Of a stretch of 11,177 nucleotides of DNA, positions 1-7,536 are shown piece after piece. Position 1 is the stretch's first letter. Every line of letters starts with the position of its first letter. Under the pieces are notes generated by a model. It was not told where the DNA came from, made no database searches, and saw only the letters and a list, made by a program, of their open reading frames with translations. Origin of the DNA: DAIDJM01 sp964250215 (GTDB lineage: Bacteria > Pseudomonadota > Alphaproteobacteria > Acetobacterales > Acetobacteraceae). The position numbers were made by a program, and so were the translations under genes. Where the stretch lies: contig CAXUEX010000094.1 of assembly GCA_964250215.1 (NCBI GenBank), positions 1 through 11,177 on the forward strand, read 5' to 3'.

Positions 1-55
1 CGACCGGCACCACGCGGGCCAGGCGCAGGCGCTCGATCAAGGCGGTCGCTGGCAT
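1..55 (-). CDS. eda: KDPG/KHG aldolase N-terminus (partial)
   Basis: Only the first 18 codons lie in the window; the gene runs off the left edge. The start ATG (complement of 53-55) has a GGAG ribosome-binding site six bases upstream. The visible peptide, MPATALIERLRLARVVPV, resembles the first helix and first beta strand of 2-keto-3-deoxy-6-phosphogluconate aldolases, which commonly read 'L...A.VVPV'. Those enzymes split KDPG to pyruvate and glyceraldehyde-3-phosphate in the Entner-Doudoroff pathway. The catalytic Glu and Schiff-base Lys lie outside the window, so the call rests on a short N-terminal pattern. The fructokinase about 0.7 kb away fits a sugar-catabolism neighbourhood. It follows the small membrane protein at 69-224 by 13 bases, so the two are probably co-transcribed. 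Another TIM-barrel enzyme of the same superfamily is possible. Confidence 0.55.
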   Translation of the reverse strand, partial: MPATALIERLRLARVVPV

Positions 56-68
56 CGGCAGCTCCGGC

Positions 69-224
69 TCAGAAGATGATGCGGGCATGGACCAGCCGCA
101 GGGTGAGCGTGGTGGCCAGGATCAGCACCACCACGGCAATGCCGGCGCCGGCGTAGCGCCGGAGGAAGGCCTGGGCCTTTTCGGCGCGCAGGTCTTCGTT
201 CACCTCGTGGAAAATATCGGGCAA
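69..224 (-). CDS. Small YfgM-like membrane anchor protein (51 aa, no TPR part)
   Basis: This frame has no ATG, so a plain ORF search can miss it. The proposed start is TTG (complement of 222-224), with AGGA ten bases upstream. The protein begins MPDIFHEVNEDLRAEKAQAF, matching the N-terminal signature (xDIFxEVxEDLRxE) of the YfgM/TPR-like inner-membrane proteins of alphaproteobacteria. A single transmembrane helix follows at about residues 26-43 (AGAGIAVVVLILATTLTL). It then stops after RLVHARIIF. Family members usually continue for some 150-200 residues of periplasmic tetratricopeptide repeats; here the stop codon is followed after 13 bases by the next gene. It could be a natural short paralogue or a truncated gene. 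The hydrophilic N-terminus should be cytoplasmic. Function is not known from the sequence; in the full-length family the role is as an ancillary factor of the SecYEG translocon. Confidence 0.6.
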   Translation of the reverse strand: MPDIFHEVNEDLRAEKAQAFLRRYAGAGIAVVVLILATTLTLRLVHARIIF

Positions 225-332
225 AAGCTGCGGTTCCTGGCCAGATCGGGCGTTGCTTGCGGGCCCCCTCCATAGCGGCGCCGCCGCGCCGGGAAAACCC
301 TTGGTTCACGCCGCGGTGTCAATCTCCGCCGC

Positions 333-701
333 ATGAGGTCCGCCCTTGCCCTCGCGGCGCTGCTGCCGCTCGCCGCCTGCACGCCGCGCGCCACGCCCGC
401 GGTGGCGTTCGCCGCCGCCGACATCGCCACCATCGCCACGTTCCATCGGGACGGGTTCGATCTGCTCTATTCGCTGCTCTCGGGCCGGAACTGCTCGGTG
501 GTGCGGCTCGATGCCGGCAAATCCTATTGCCAGCCCATCGGGCCGCCGCCGCCGCCGCCGCGCTTCTGCACCCGCACGCTCGGCCTGCCCGAATGCTTCG
601 CCAACCCGGAAGCGTTGCCCGATCACCCGTCGCCGCTCGCGGACGGCCGCAGCCAGCTTACCGCCGCGCAGGACCGAAACCGCACCGCTTCCTGGCCTTG
701 A
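333..701 (+). CDS. Small cysteine-rich lipoprotein, function unknown
   Basis: This 122-residue protein starts with a type II signal peptide: MR, a hydrophobic stretch of about 12 residues, then the lipobox LAAC, so Cys16 should be lipidated. Residue 17 is Thr, not Asp, which favours outer-membrane sorting if Lol rules apply. The mature part contains four cysteines (54, 66, 79, 88) that could form two periplasmic disulfides, and a run of six prolines at 71-76. I recognise no domain. No clear ribosome-binding site precedes the ATG; the start is chosen because it gives a perfect signal sequence. The gene is divergent from the eda-side genes, with about 108 bases between starts, and is followed after 37 bases by the fructokinase gene, so the two may share a transcript. 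It is probably a family-restricted hypothetical protein. Confidence 0.65.
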   Translation: MRSALALAALLPLAACTPRATPAVAFAAADIATIATFHRDGFDLLYSLLSGRNCSVVRLDAGKSYCQPIGPPPPPPRFCTRTLGLPECFANPEALPDHPSPLADGRSQLTAAQDRNRTASWP

Positions 702-738
702 TGCCCCGCGCCCGAACGGGCAGGGGTGGCACTTCCGC

Positions 739-1680
739 ATGACCCAGCACCGCATCGGCATCGACCTCGGCGGCACGAAAATCGAAATCGTCGTGCTCGC
801 GCCGGATGGCAGTGAACCCATCCGGCAGCGCGTCGCCAACCCCCGCCATTATGGCGGCGCCATCCGCTGCTTGCGCGATCTGGTGGCCGCCGCCGAAACG
901 CAACTCGGTCTCGCCTGCACGATCGGCGTCGGCATCCCCGGCGCCATCAGCCCGGCCACCGGCCTGGTGCGCAACGCGAACTCGCTCTGGATGAACGGCC
1001 ACGCCTTCGATCGCGACCTTGCCGCCGCCCTCGCGCGCCCGGTGCGGGTGGAGAACGATGCCAATTGCTTCGCGCTCTCGGAATCCAGCGACGGTGCGGC
1101 TGCGGGCTGCGGCACGGTGTTCGGCGCGATCCTGGGCACCGGCTGCGGCGGCGGCCTGGTGGTGAACGGCAGCGTTCTGCCCGGGCTGCACCGCATCGCC
1201 GGCGAATGGGGCCACACGCCGCTGCCCTGGCCGAACGCGGACGATCTTCCATACCCGGATTGTTTCTGCGGCCTCACGGGCTGCCTGGAACGCTACATCG
1301 CCGGCCCCTCGCTCGCTACCGATTGCGACGGGCCCGGCCACACCGACGCCAGCCAGCTGGAACCGCGCGCCGCCGCTGGCGAAGCCCGCGCCATCGCCGC
1401 CATCGCCCGCCACGCCGATCGCGTTGCGCGCGGCTTCGCGCTGATCGCCAATATCCTGGACCCGGACGCGATCGTGATCGGCGGCGGCCTTTCGAACATG
1501 CGGCACCTGTACGATCGGGTGCCGGAACTGATGCGCCGCCACGTCATCGCCGACGCGCCCCCCCCCCCCCGTTTTCGCGCCCGGCCCCCCGCCCCCCCCC
1601 CCGCGCGGCCCCCCCGTTTTTGGCGCGCGGGCCACGGCGACAGTTCCGGCGTGCGCGGCGCCGCCTGGCTCTGGCCTTAA
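739..1680 (+). CDS. mak: ROK-family fructokinase (Mak-like)
   Basis: The 313-residue protein is a sugar kinase of the ROK family and closely follows E. coli Mak, which phosphorylates fructose to fructose-6-phosphate using ATP. Visible motifs in order are the phosphate-binding GIDLGGTKIE (residues 7-16), VENDANCFALSE with the catalytic Asp, GTGCGGGLVVNG, GEWGH, the zinc-binding CFCGLTGCLE, NILDPDAIVIGGGLSN and the C-terminal HGDSSGVRGAAWLWP. The ATG at 739 places the first motif at the usual distance from the N-terminus; AGGGG lies about 13 bases upstream. The segment between HVIADA and GHGDSSG is about 16 residues longer than in E. coli Mak, is almost pure Pro/Arg/Ala, and is encoded by C-runs of 13, 6, 11 and 7 bases at 1558-1615. 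The frame survives. This part is suspect as sequence. The stop codon overlaps that of the convergent glycosyltransferase gene. Confidence 0.88.
   Translation: MTQHRIGIDLGGTKIEIVVLAPDGSEPIRQRVANPRHYGGAIRCLRDLVAAAETQLGLACTIGVGIPGAISPATGLVRNANSLWMNGHAFDRDLAAALARPVRVENDANCFALSESSDGAAAGCGTVFGAILGTGCGGGLVVNGSVLPGLHRIAGEWGHTPLPWPNADDLPYPDCFCGLTGCLERYIAGPSLATDCDGPGHTDASQLEPRAAAGEARAIAAIARHADRVARGFALIANILDPDAIVIGGGLSNMRHLYDRVPELMRRHVIADAPPPPRFRARPPAPPPARPPRFWRAGHGDSSGVRGAAWLWP
1558..1630 (+). repeat. Poly-C low-complexity tract inside the fructokinase gene
   Basis: C-runs of 13 (1558-1570), 6 (1585-1590), 11 (1592-1602) and 7 (1609-1615) bases, separated by G/T-containing spacers such as GTTTTCGCGC and followed by GTTTTT. 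The tract replaces what should be a short, conserved linker just before the HGDSSG motif. Nothing like it occurs elsewhere in the window. Confidence 0.8.
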
Positions 1681-4600
1681 TCCAGTTCGGTGGGTATATC
1701 CAGCCAGGGATGCCGGCGTTCCAGGTCAGCAATCAATTCCAGCTTGTGACCGCGCACTTCCGTCATCGTGTGCAGCATCGAACGCGCGTGCACCCGGTAA
1801 TCCGCCAGCACCTCCGGCACGCCCAGGCCGAATTCGCCCAGTTCCGCGAGCCGGCACCAGAAATCGTAATCTTCCCAGCCGTAGCGCACGTGATCGTAGC
1901 CGCCGGCCGCCGCCCACGCGGATTTCCGCACCAGCGCCATGGCATCGATGACGTTGCCGCGCTTCAGCCGCAGCGGCGAATACGGCTCGCCGCCGAACAA
2001 TTCGGTCTTGTCGCCGAATTGCCGGACCGCCGGATACGCATAGGCCGCCCGCGACGGCGCCAACGCCGCCAGCAATTGCTCGCAGCAATTCTCCCGCAAC
2101 CGGTTGTCCGCATCCAGCGGCAGCACGAACGGCGTCTCGGCGGCGGCAAAGCCGGCGTTGCGCGCAAAGCCCAGCCCGGAATTCTCGCCTTGCCGCAGCA
2201 GCACGATGCGGTTGAACCGCTTGCGGTTGGCGCCGATCCAATCCTGCACAACCTGCACGGAATCGTCGGTGGACCGGTCGTCCACAACCACCAGGTCGAT
2301 TTTCTCCAGACGCTGCGCCGCCACCGATTGCAACGCCTCCGGCACATAATCCGCATAATTGTAAACCGGCACGATCACGGTCACGGCCGCGTCACCCCGC
2401 CGGTCTTCGCACAACAGGATTTCGCCCGCGGGAACATGCGGCGGCGCGCGGCGGGGCTGTTCCGCGATCAGCAGGTCGCGCGCGAAGCCCGCCGCCGCCA
2501 CGGGGCCGCCGGCCGCCTGTTCCAGCACCGACCGCAACGCCCGCAGCCGCATTTCGGGCCCGAAACGCGCCAGCGCATCGTGCAGCGCATTCTGCCCGAT
2601 CCGCGCCCGCAATGCCGCATCCTGGGCCAAGCGTGAAAGCACCGCATACCATTCGCCGTCGTTCGTTACGACAAACCCAGTGACACCTTCGGTGATTGCC
2701 CGCCGGAACGGGCCGGAGCCGGAAGCCACCGTCGGCACGCCGGCAAGCCCGGCTTCGAAATATTTCAGTTCGCTCTTCGCCTCGCAGAACGGATTGTCAG
2801 GTTCCAGCGGCGCCAGATTGATGTCGAAGCGCGCAATTTCGGCCGGCAGACCAGCCAATGGCACCATGTCGCGCCATTCGATCTGCGCTTCCAGCCCGGC
2901 CAGTTCCGGATATTCCTCAATGAGCACCAGCCCTTCGCCGCCGCGCGGATCGCGAAACAAAGTTAGCCGCGCATCCGCGTGCTCGCGCAGCACCCGCGCC
3001 ACCGCCGGCACGGCTTGCAGAAAATCCTTCTGATGCGTGCGCGTGCCCCCGGCATAGCCGATGCGCAGCAGCCCGTCGGCGCAATCCCGCCAGTTGCGCC
3101 GCGCGTGGCGGGCGGCGCGCACGGTCTCGTCATCGAAGCCGTTCGGCAGCACCATCGCCGGCCGCCCCAGCCGGCGGATATGAAACGCCAGCTCCTCCGT
3201 GGTGCAGGTAACGATGTCGGCCTGCAGCATCGCCTGCTGGATGGAGCGGAAGAAGGCTTGCGTTTCCAGCTCGGAAAACCGCAGCGAGCGGATCGCATCG
3301 ATAATGTCCGTCACCGCAAGCTCGGGCCGGAACATCAGATCGTCCACGTCGAAGATCACGGTGGCGCCGTTCTCGTGGCTCACCTCCACGATGCCCCGGA
3401 TATGCTCGCTCCAGCGCACGCGCCACAGCACAACCAGGTCGCGCCCCGCCAGTTCCGCGGGCCCCACCGGCGCCGCATCCATCCACTCGGCTTCCCAACC
3501 CAGGCAAAGCGCGGCCTGCACCATTCGTTCCACGCGATACACGTGGCCCGGCGTTTCCGGCTCACCGGAAATGAAAAGCGCGCGCCGTTTTTGCACCGGA
3601 ACATCCATCGCTTCGGCCCGCGCCGGTGCTGCCGGCTGGATCTCTGGCTCACTCGGCGCTCGCATGGTCTCCGGAACCAGGATCGGTGCCGCCCGCCCAA
3701 ACGACGCGGCACGGCGCAACGCCGACGCCGCCCGCCAGGTGCGCGAACCCAGCAACACCCGCCGCTGCGTTTCCAGCGCCGAAATCTCCAGCCGCGCACC
3801 GGCAAGTGCTGCGCGCACGCCGCCCGCTTCGCCCCGCGCCCGCTCGAGCTCGTCGCGCGCCCGATCCAGCTCGACCTGCACCGCTCCCAGCGCCTGACTC
3901 TGCCGTTCCAACTCGCGCTCGCGCGCCGCCAGCTCGTGCCGCGCGATCGCCAGATTGCCGCGCGCCATGCGATTGGCATCCAGCAGATCGCGATACAGCG
4001 GAAAGAGCCGGTTCACCTCGGCCTGCGCCTCGCCGCCCCATTTCCGCGTCTGTTCCAGATCGTCCTGCACCCGCTGCCGCAGCGATTTTTCTTGCAGCAG
4101 CTCGAAATCCGCCACCCACCGTTCGCCCAGCAGCGCGAAACGCTCCCGCAGCGCCGCCACGTCGGTGGGGTCGCGCAGCCGGCACAGCGCCCGGACCGCT
4201 TCCGGCGCCTGCTCCCCATACGCCACCACGCCCAGCCCGTGCGCGTGCAGGAATTCAAAACATTCGTGCGTTTCGCGCAGCTCGCCGAACATGCGCCAGA
4301 CGCCGAACTCGTTCTCGCGCACGTTGGTATCGTGCAGCAGCACCACGGCGCGATCGGAAAGTTTCGTCTCCCATGACCGGAAATCGTGGCGCACATCGTC
4401 GTAGCCGTGCCGTCCGTCGATATGCAGCAGATCGATGCTGCCATCCGGCAAATACGGCAGCGCCGCATCGAAGGTGCTGCGGATCATCTCGGAAAACCCG
4501 CCATAGCGCTTGACATGGAAGCGCTGGAAATCGGCGAACACCTCGTCGCCGTAAAAACCCGCGTGATCGTCGCCCTGCCACGTATCTATGGCGAAACAGC

Positions 4601-4823
4601 GCGCATCCAGCTGCTCCTGCAGCACGGCCTCGCAGAACGCCGAATACGAAACCCCCCAATGCGAGCCCAGCTCCACGATCGACCGCGGCCGCGCCGCGCC
4701 CACGATCCAATGCGCGAACGGCACATGCCCATACCAGGCGCTCAGCACGCCGGTGCGCGTCGGCCGGCGGAACAGCGGCACCAGCGCCGGATCGGTCAGC
4801 GCGTGCAAACTCTCCTGCGTCAT
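1677..4823 (-). CDS. Methyltransferase-coiled coil-GT4-GT2 fusion protein
   Basis: A 1048-residue multidomain surface-glycan enzyme. Residues about 45-215 form a class I SAM-dependent methyltransferase of the Methyltransf_24/CmcI-like type (ELGSHWG at 51-57, LLHIDGRHGYDD at 132-143, LLHDTNV at 162-168). Residues about 245-355 are a Glu/Arg-rich coiled coil ending in the SRTWR motif often seen before such domains. Residues about 413-770 are a GT4-type glycosyltransferase (FDVDDLMF at 491-498, EAKSELKYFEAGLAGVPTVA at 681-700). Residues about 813-1048 are a GT2 domain (VTVIVPVYNYADYVPEALQS at 814-833, VVVDDRSTDDS, metal-binding LDADN, GWEDYDFW at 982-989). Start choice: ATG 4823 has GAGGAA nine bases upstream; ATG 4832 is the alternative. 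It lies directly downstream of the double-GT4 gene and is probably translationally coupled to it. No signal peptide is visible, so it should act at the cytoplasmic face. Sugar and acceptor cannot be read from the sequence. Confidence 0.9.
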   Translation of the reverse strand: MTQESLHALTDPALVPLFRRPTRTGVLSAWYGHVPFAHWIVGAARPRSIVELGSHWGVSYSAFCEAVLQEQLDARCFAIDTWQGDDHAGFYGDEVFADFQRFHVKRYGGFSEMIRSTFDAALPYLPDGSIDLLHIDGRHGYDDVRHDFRSWETKLSDRAVVLLHDTNVRENEFGVWRMFGELRETHECFEFLHAHGLGVVAYGEQAPEAVRALCRLRDPTDVAALRERFALLGERWVADFELLQEKSLRQRVQDDLEQTRKWGGEAQAEVNRLFPLYRDLLDANRMARGNLAIARHELAARERELERQSQALGAVQVELDRARDELERARGEAGGVRAALAGARLEISALETQRRVLLGSRTWRAASALRRAASFGRAAPILVPETMRAPSEPEIQPAAPARAEAMDVPVQKRRALFISGEPETPGHVYRVERMVQAALCLGWEAEWMDAAPVGPAELAGRDLVVLWRVRWSEHIRGIVEVSHENGATVIFDVDDLMFRPELAVTDIIDAIRSLRFSELETQAFFRSIQQAMLQADIVTCTTEELAFHIRRLGRPAMVLPNGFDDETVRAARHARRNWRDCADGLLRIGYAGGTRTHQKDFLQAVPAVARVLREHADARLTLFRDPRGGEGLVLIEEYPELAGLEAQIEWRDMVPLAGLPAEIARFDINLAPLEPDNPFCEAKSELKYFEAGLAGVPTVASGSGPFRRAITEGVTGFVVTNDGEWYAVLSRLAQDAALRARIGQNALHDALARFGPEMRLRALRSVLEQAAGGPVAAAGFARDLLIAEQPRRAPPHVPAGEILLCEDRRGDAAVTVIVPVYNYADYVPEALQSVAAQRLEKIDLVVVDDRSTDDSVQVVQDWIGANRKRFNRIVLLRQGENSGLGFARNAGFAAAETPFVLPLDADNRLRENCCEQLLAALAPSRAAYAYPAVRQFGDKTELFGGEPYSPLRLKRGNVIDAMALVRKSAWAAAGGYDHVRYGWEDYDFWCRLAELGEFGLGVPEVLADYRVHARSMLHTMTEVRGHKLELIADLERRHPWLDIPTELD

Positions 4824-4845
4824 CCGGTCCATTTCCTCAGTCCCC
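4824..4845 (-). promoter_or_regulatory. Coupling site: stop codon, RBS and two candidate starts
   Basis: On the minus strand the order is GGGGGGAC, TGA stop of the upstream gene (4839-4837), GGAA, ATG (4832), GACCGG, ATG (4823). GAGGAA overlaps the stop codon and is ideally spaced for the second ATG; the G-run is nine bases before the first. Either way the ribosome ending the double-GT4 gene can restart at once, so the two proteins should be made in a fixed ratio. Confidence 0.6.
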
Positions 4846-7512
4846 CCTGGCAACGCCCGCCAGAACATCGTGCAGCGAAGCCGCCTGCGCCGCGTAGTCG
4901 GCAATATCCGCCTTGCGCGGGTTGACGAAATTCAGATAGCGCGGCGCATCCTCCAATATCCCATTCAGCGCGCCGATCAGCCCTTCCGGCTTGCCGTCCA
5001 GCCTCACGATATTGCCGTTCACGCCTTCGCTCACGGCTTCCGCAGCCCCCCCGCCCGCCGTTGTCACCACCCACACATCGCGCGCCAGCGCCTCCCGCAC
5101 CGTCAACCCGAAACTCTCCTTCCATTGCGAGGGAAAAACCAGCACGTCGATCCCGGCAAAAAATTCGTCCATCGTCGCCTGCGTGTAGGCCGGCACCACT
5201 TCGATGCGCCCGCGCACCCGCCACGCCGCCGCGTCCATGGAAGCGAAGCCAAGCGCCAGCGTGTTGTCCACCAGCACGAGATCCCAGTCGCCGCGCGTCA
5301 GCGACTCGAACGCCGCGCGCACCAGCTTGTAGCCCTTCACCGCCACCATGCCGCCCACATAACCGAAGCGCAGCCGCCGGCGCGGCGTTTTCATCACCTT
5401 CCGCTCCGGCAGCCGCACACCGTTCGGCATCACCGCAATGCGGTCCGGCGGCACGCCGTTTGCCAGATAAAGCTGCCGGTGCGCCTCGCTCGGCGAAAGC
5501 AGAAGCGCCGCGCCGCGCAGCGCCTCGCCCAGCAACGCCTGTCGCTGGCGCAGGTGTTTCGCCCCCGGAATGCACGCCTCGCACACCCGCATGTCGATCA
5601 GCGTCTGACCGCAATAACGGTCCTCCGGTGTGACCATGAATTGCCGCGCGCACAGCCACCAGCAATCGTGCACGGTGATCACATACGGAATGTCGCGCTC
5701 CCGGCAGGCCAGCGCCGCCGCCGCGCTCAGCCACTGCACGGAATGCAGATGCACCACGTCCGGCCGCACCGCATCCAGCACCCGGCCGAACAGATCGGCC
5801 GCCACGGGATTGTCGAACTCGCCGATTGCATCGCTGCCTTCGCTCAATGGCAACGCGAAGATCGGCACGCCCTCATGCTCGTAGCGCCGCAGCACGGCGG
5901 GCTCGGCCGCATTGTCCAGCCCCGTCGCCACGAACATTTCGGTATCGCCGCGCGCCGCCAGAAGCCGCACCATCTCCTCCGCCACGATCGTGGCGCCGCC
6001 ATAAGTGCGCGGCCAGAAATACACGTTGGCCGCCAGCACCCGCAGCTTGCCTTCCGGCCGCGCCGCGACCTCCGAAAACAACGGCGCCAATTGCCGCGAT
6101 GCCACCGCAGCCGGTGCATACCGATCCATGGACGTGGCCAGCGCCGCCGTGCCCAGCCGCGCCCGCAGCGCCGCATCGTCGATCAGCGACAGCAGCGCGC
6201 CGCGCCAGGCCGCCTCGTCGGCCGCTAACAACCCGTTCTCGCCATCCCGCACCACGCCCACGAAATTCGCCCGCGGCGAGCACACCGAAGCCACGCCCAC
6301 AATTGCCGCCTCGAGAAACTTGATGTTGCTCTTGGCATCGTTGAAAATCGTGTTCTCCAGCGGCGCGAGGCTGATATCGCTTTCCGCCAGCAGTTCCAGA
6401 TAACCGGAATACGGCAGCGTCGGCACGCGTTCCACCCGCTCGCCGAACGCATCGAACGCCGCATCCAGCAGCAGGTCGCCGATGATGCGCAGCCGCACCG
6501 AAGGCCGCTCGCGCAGCACCGCCAGCAGCGCCGGCGCCGCCACCGCGAAATCCGCGTTGTGGGTCTTCGTGCCCGAACCGTAGGTGATCAGCACGCCCGG
6601 CCCGCCGTGCCGCCGGCCGCGCGCCCGCGCCGCCACCTCCAGCGTCTCGGCATCCAGCGCGTTCTCCACCACTGCCACGCGCGCCAGCCCCGCCTCCCGC
6701 ATCGCGCGCGCCAGATCGGCGGTGGAGGCAATGCCCCAGTCGCAGGCCAACATGCAGTCGCGGTAAAGATCCACGCCGGAAATCACGCCTTCGCGCAGCT
6801 CGGCGTCCAGCGTGTCGATATTGCGGTTATGCAAGAACAGCGCGCGGTCGAAAATCAAATCGTCCACCTCGAACGCCAGACGCAGCCCCAGCCGCCGCAG
6901 CCCGGCCATCATGCGCTGCACTTCGGGAAAATACGGCACGCGATACAGGATTGCCTCGGTCGCCAGCGCCGCCTCGCCCAGCACCGCATCGGTATCGCGC
7001 CAATCCACCACGGTGCTCTCGATGCCCAGCGAGCGCAGCAGCTCCTGTTTTTGCCACACGCGGTATTTCGCGCATTGCGGCAGCGTGAGTTCGCCCACCA
7101 GCAGCACGCGCCGGCGCAGAAATTCACGGGCATCCCGCCGCGGTGGCGTATCGAGCCGCGCGAGCATGGCGTCCGTTCGTCCCGGCGCCGAGGGCGCGGC
7201 GGCAATCGCCACCATGCGCCGCACGCGCCGCCATTCCTGTGCCCGCTCGCGCACCGCGCGCCAGCCCTGCGTGCGCCACAACGCGATGGCGCGCCGCACC
7301 GGCCACGCTTCCGGCCCGCCACGCAGCAAATCGATCCCGATGCGCAACGGCGCCGTGGCGCGCCAGAAGAACGAGGTGCGCATCGCCCGCACCTGCCTCT
7401 CCCGCGCACTCACCTCGCCGCCGAACGCGGCCGCCCGCGCGGCTTGCAGCGACGCGCTCAACTGCGCCTGGCGGGCCACGCCCTGCAGGCGCTCGATCTC
7501 GTCAGTTGCCAT
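4837..7512 (-). CDS. Double GT4-type glycosyltransferase
   Basis: An 891-residue protein with two glycosyltransferase domains. A short charged helix (1-43) leads to MRTSFFWRATAPLR (44-57), the boundary motif that usually follows a longer coiled coil. The first domain (about 135-485) carries FEVDDLIFD (214-222) and NDAKSNIKFLEAA, the same subtype as the GT4 domain in the next gene. The second domain (about 490-885) is a classic GT4: TYGGATIVAEEMVRLL near 503, HLHSVQWLS, VHDCWWLC (614-621), three cysteines at 634, 644 and 647 that may bind metal, VGGMVAVKGY, and the EX7E motif in KESFGLTVREAL. It probably transfers two sugars from nucleotide donors to a lipid-linked or surface glycan on the cytoplasmic side. 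ATG 7512 is preferred; GTG 7518 is in frame two codons earlier, and neither has a good ribosome-binding site. It is the first gene of the minus-strand operon, and its promoter must lie within or near dinB. Confidence 0.9.
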   Translation of the reverse strand: MATDEIERLQGVARQAQLSASLQAARAAAFGGEVSARERQVRAMRTSFFWRATAPLRIGIDLLRGGPEAWPVRRAIALWRTQGWRAVRERAQEWRRVRRMVAIAAAPSAPGRTDAMLARLDTPPRRDAREFLRRRVLLVGELTLPQCAKYRVWQKQELLRSLGIESTVVDWRDTDAVLGEAALATEAILYRVPYFPEVQRMMAGLRRLGLRLAFEVDDLIFDRALFLHNRNIDTLDAELREGVISGVDLYRDCMLACDWGIASTADLARAMREAGLARVAVVENALDAETLEVAARARGRRHGGPGVLITYGSGTKTHNADFAVAAPALLAVLRERPSVRLRIIGDLLLDAAFDAFGERVERVPTLPYSGYLELLAESDISLAPLENTIFNDAKSNIKFLEAAIVGVASVCSPRANFVGVVRDGENGLLAADEAAWRGALLSLIDDAALRARLGTAALATSMDRYAPAAVASRQLAPLFSEVAARPEGKLRVLAANVYFWPRTYGGATIVAEEMVRLLAARGDTEMFVATGLDNAAEPAVLRRYEHEGVPIFALPLSEGSDAIGEFDNPVAADLFGRVLDAVRPDVVHLHSVQWLSAAAALACRERDIPYVITVHDCWWLCARQFMVTPEDRYCGQTLIDMRVCEACIPGAKHLRQRQALLGEALRGAALLLSPSEAHRQLYLANGVPPDRIAVMPNGVRLPERKVMKTPRRRLRFGYVGGMVAVKGYKLVRAAFESLTRGDWDLVLVDNTLALGFASMDAAAWRVRGRIEVVPAYTQATMDEFFAGIDVLVFPSQWKESFGLTVREALARDVWVVTTAGGGAAEAVSEGVNGNIVRLDGKPEGLIGALNGILEDAPRYLNFVNPRKADIADYAAQAASLHDVLAGVARGD

Positions 7513-7519
7513 CTTCACC

Positions 7520-7525
7520 GGAGGA
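7520..7525 (+). promoter_or_regulatory. Shine-Dalgarno GGAGGA supporting the longer dinB start
   Basis: GGAGGA lies 11 bases before ATG 7537. No comparable site precedes the alternative ATG at 7576, although family similarity begins only there. It falls in the 24-base gap between the two divergent start codons. Confidence 0.5.
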
Positions 7526-7536
7526 ATGGGCCGTGC

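Noticed and set aside
701..742. A 13-codon mini-ORF (ATG 701 to TGA 740-742) whose start overlaps the lipoprotein stop and whose stop overlaps the fructokinase ATG.
   Set aside because: It could couple translation, but short overlaps of this kind are frequent by chance in high-GC DNA and there is no ribosome-binding site for it.
1065..2636. A long plus-strand open frame antisense to the glycosyltransferase gene and running through the fructokinase in another frame.
   Set aside because: Arg/Pro/His-rich translation with no motif; it is a shadow of the real genes, common at 70% G+C.
2979..4376. A 465-codon plus-strand open frame opposite the methyltransferase-GT gene.
   Set aside because: Basic, low-complexity composition and no domain; the minus strand has clear motifs throughout.
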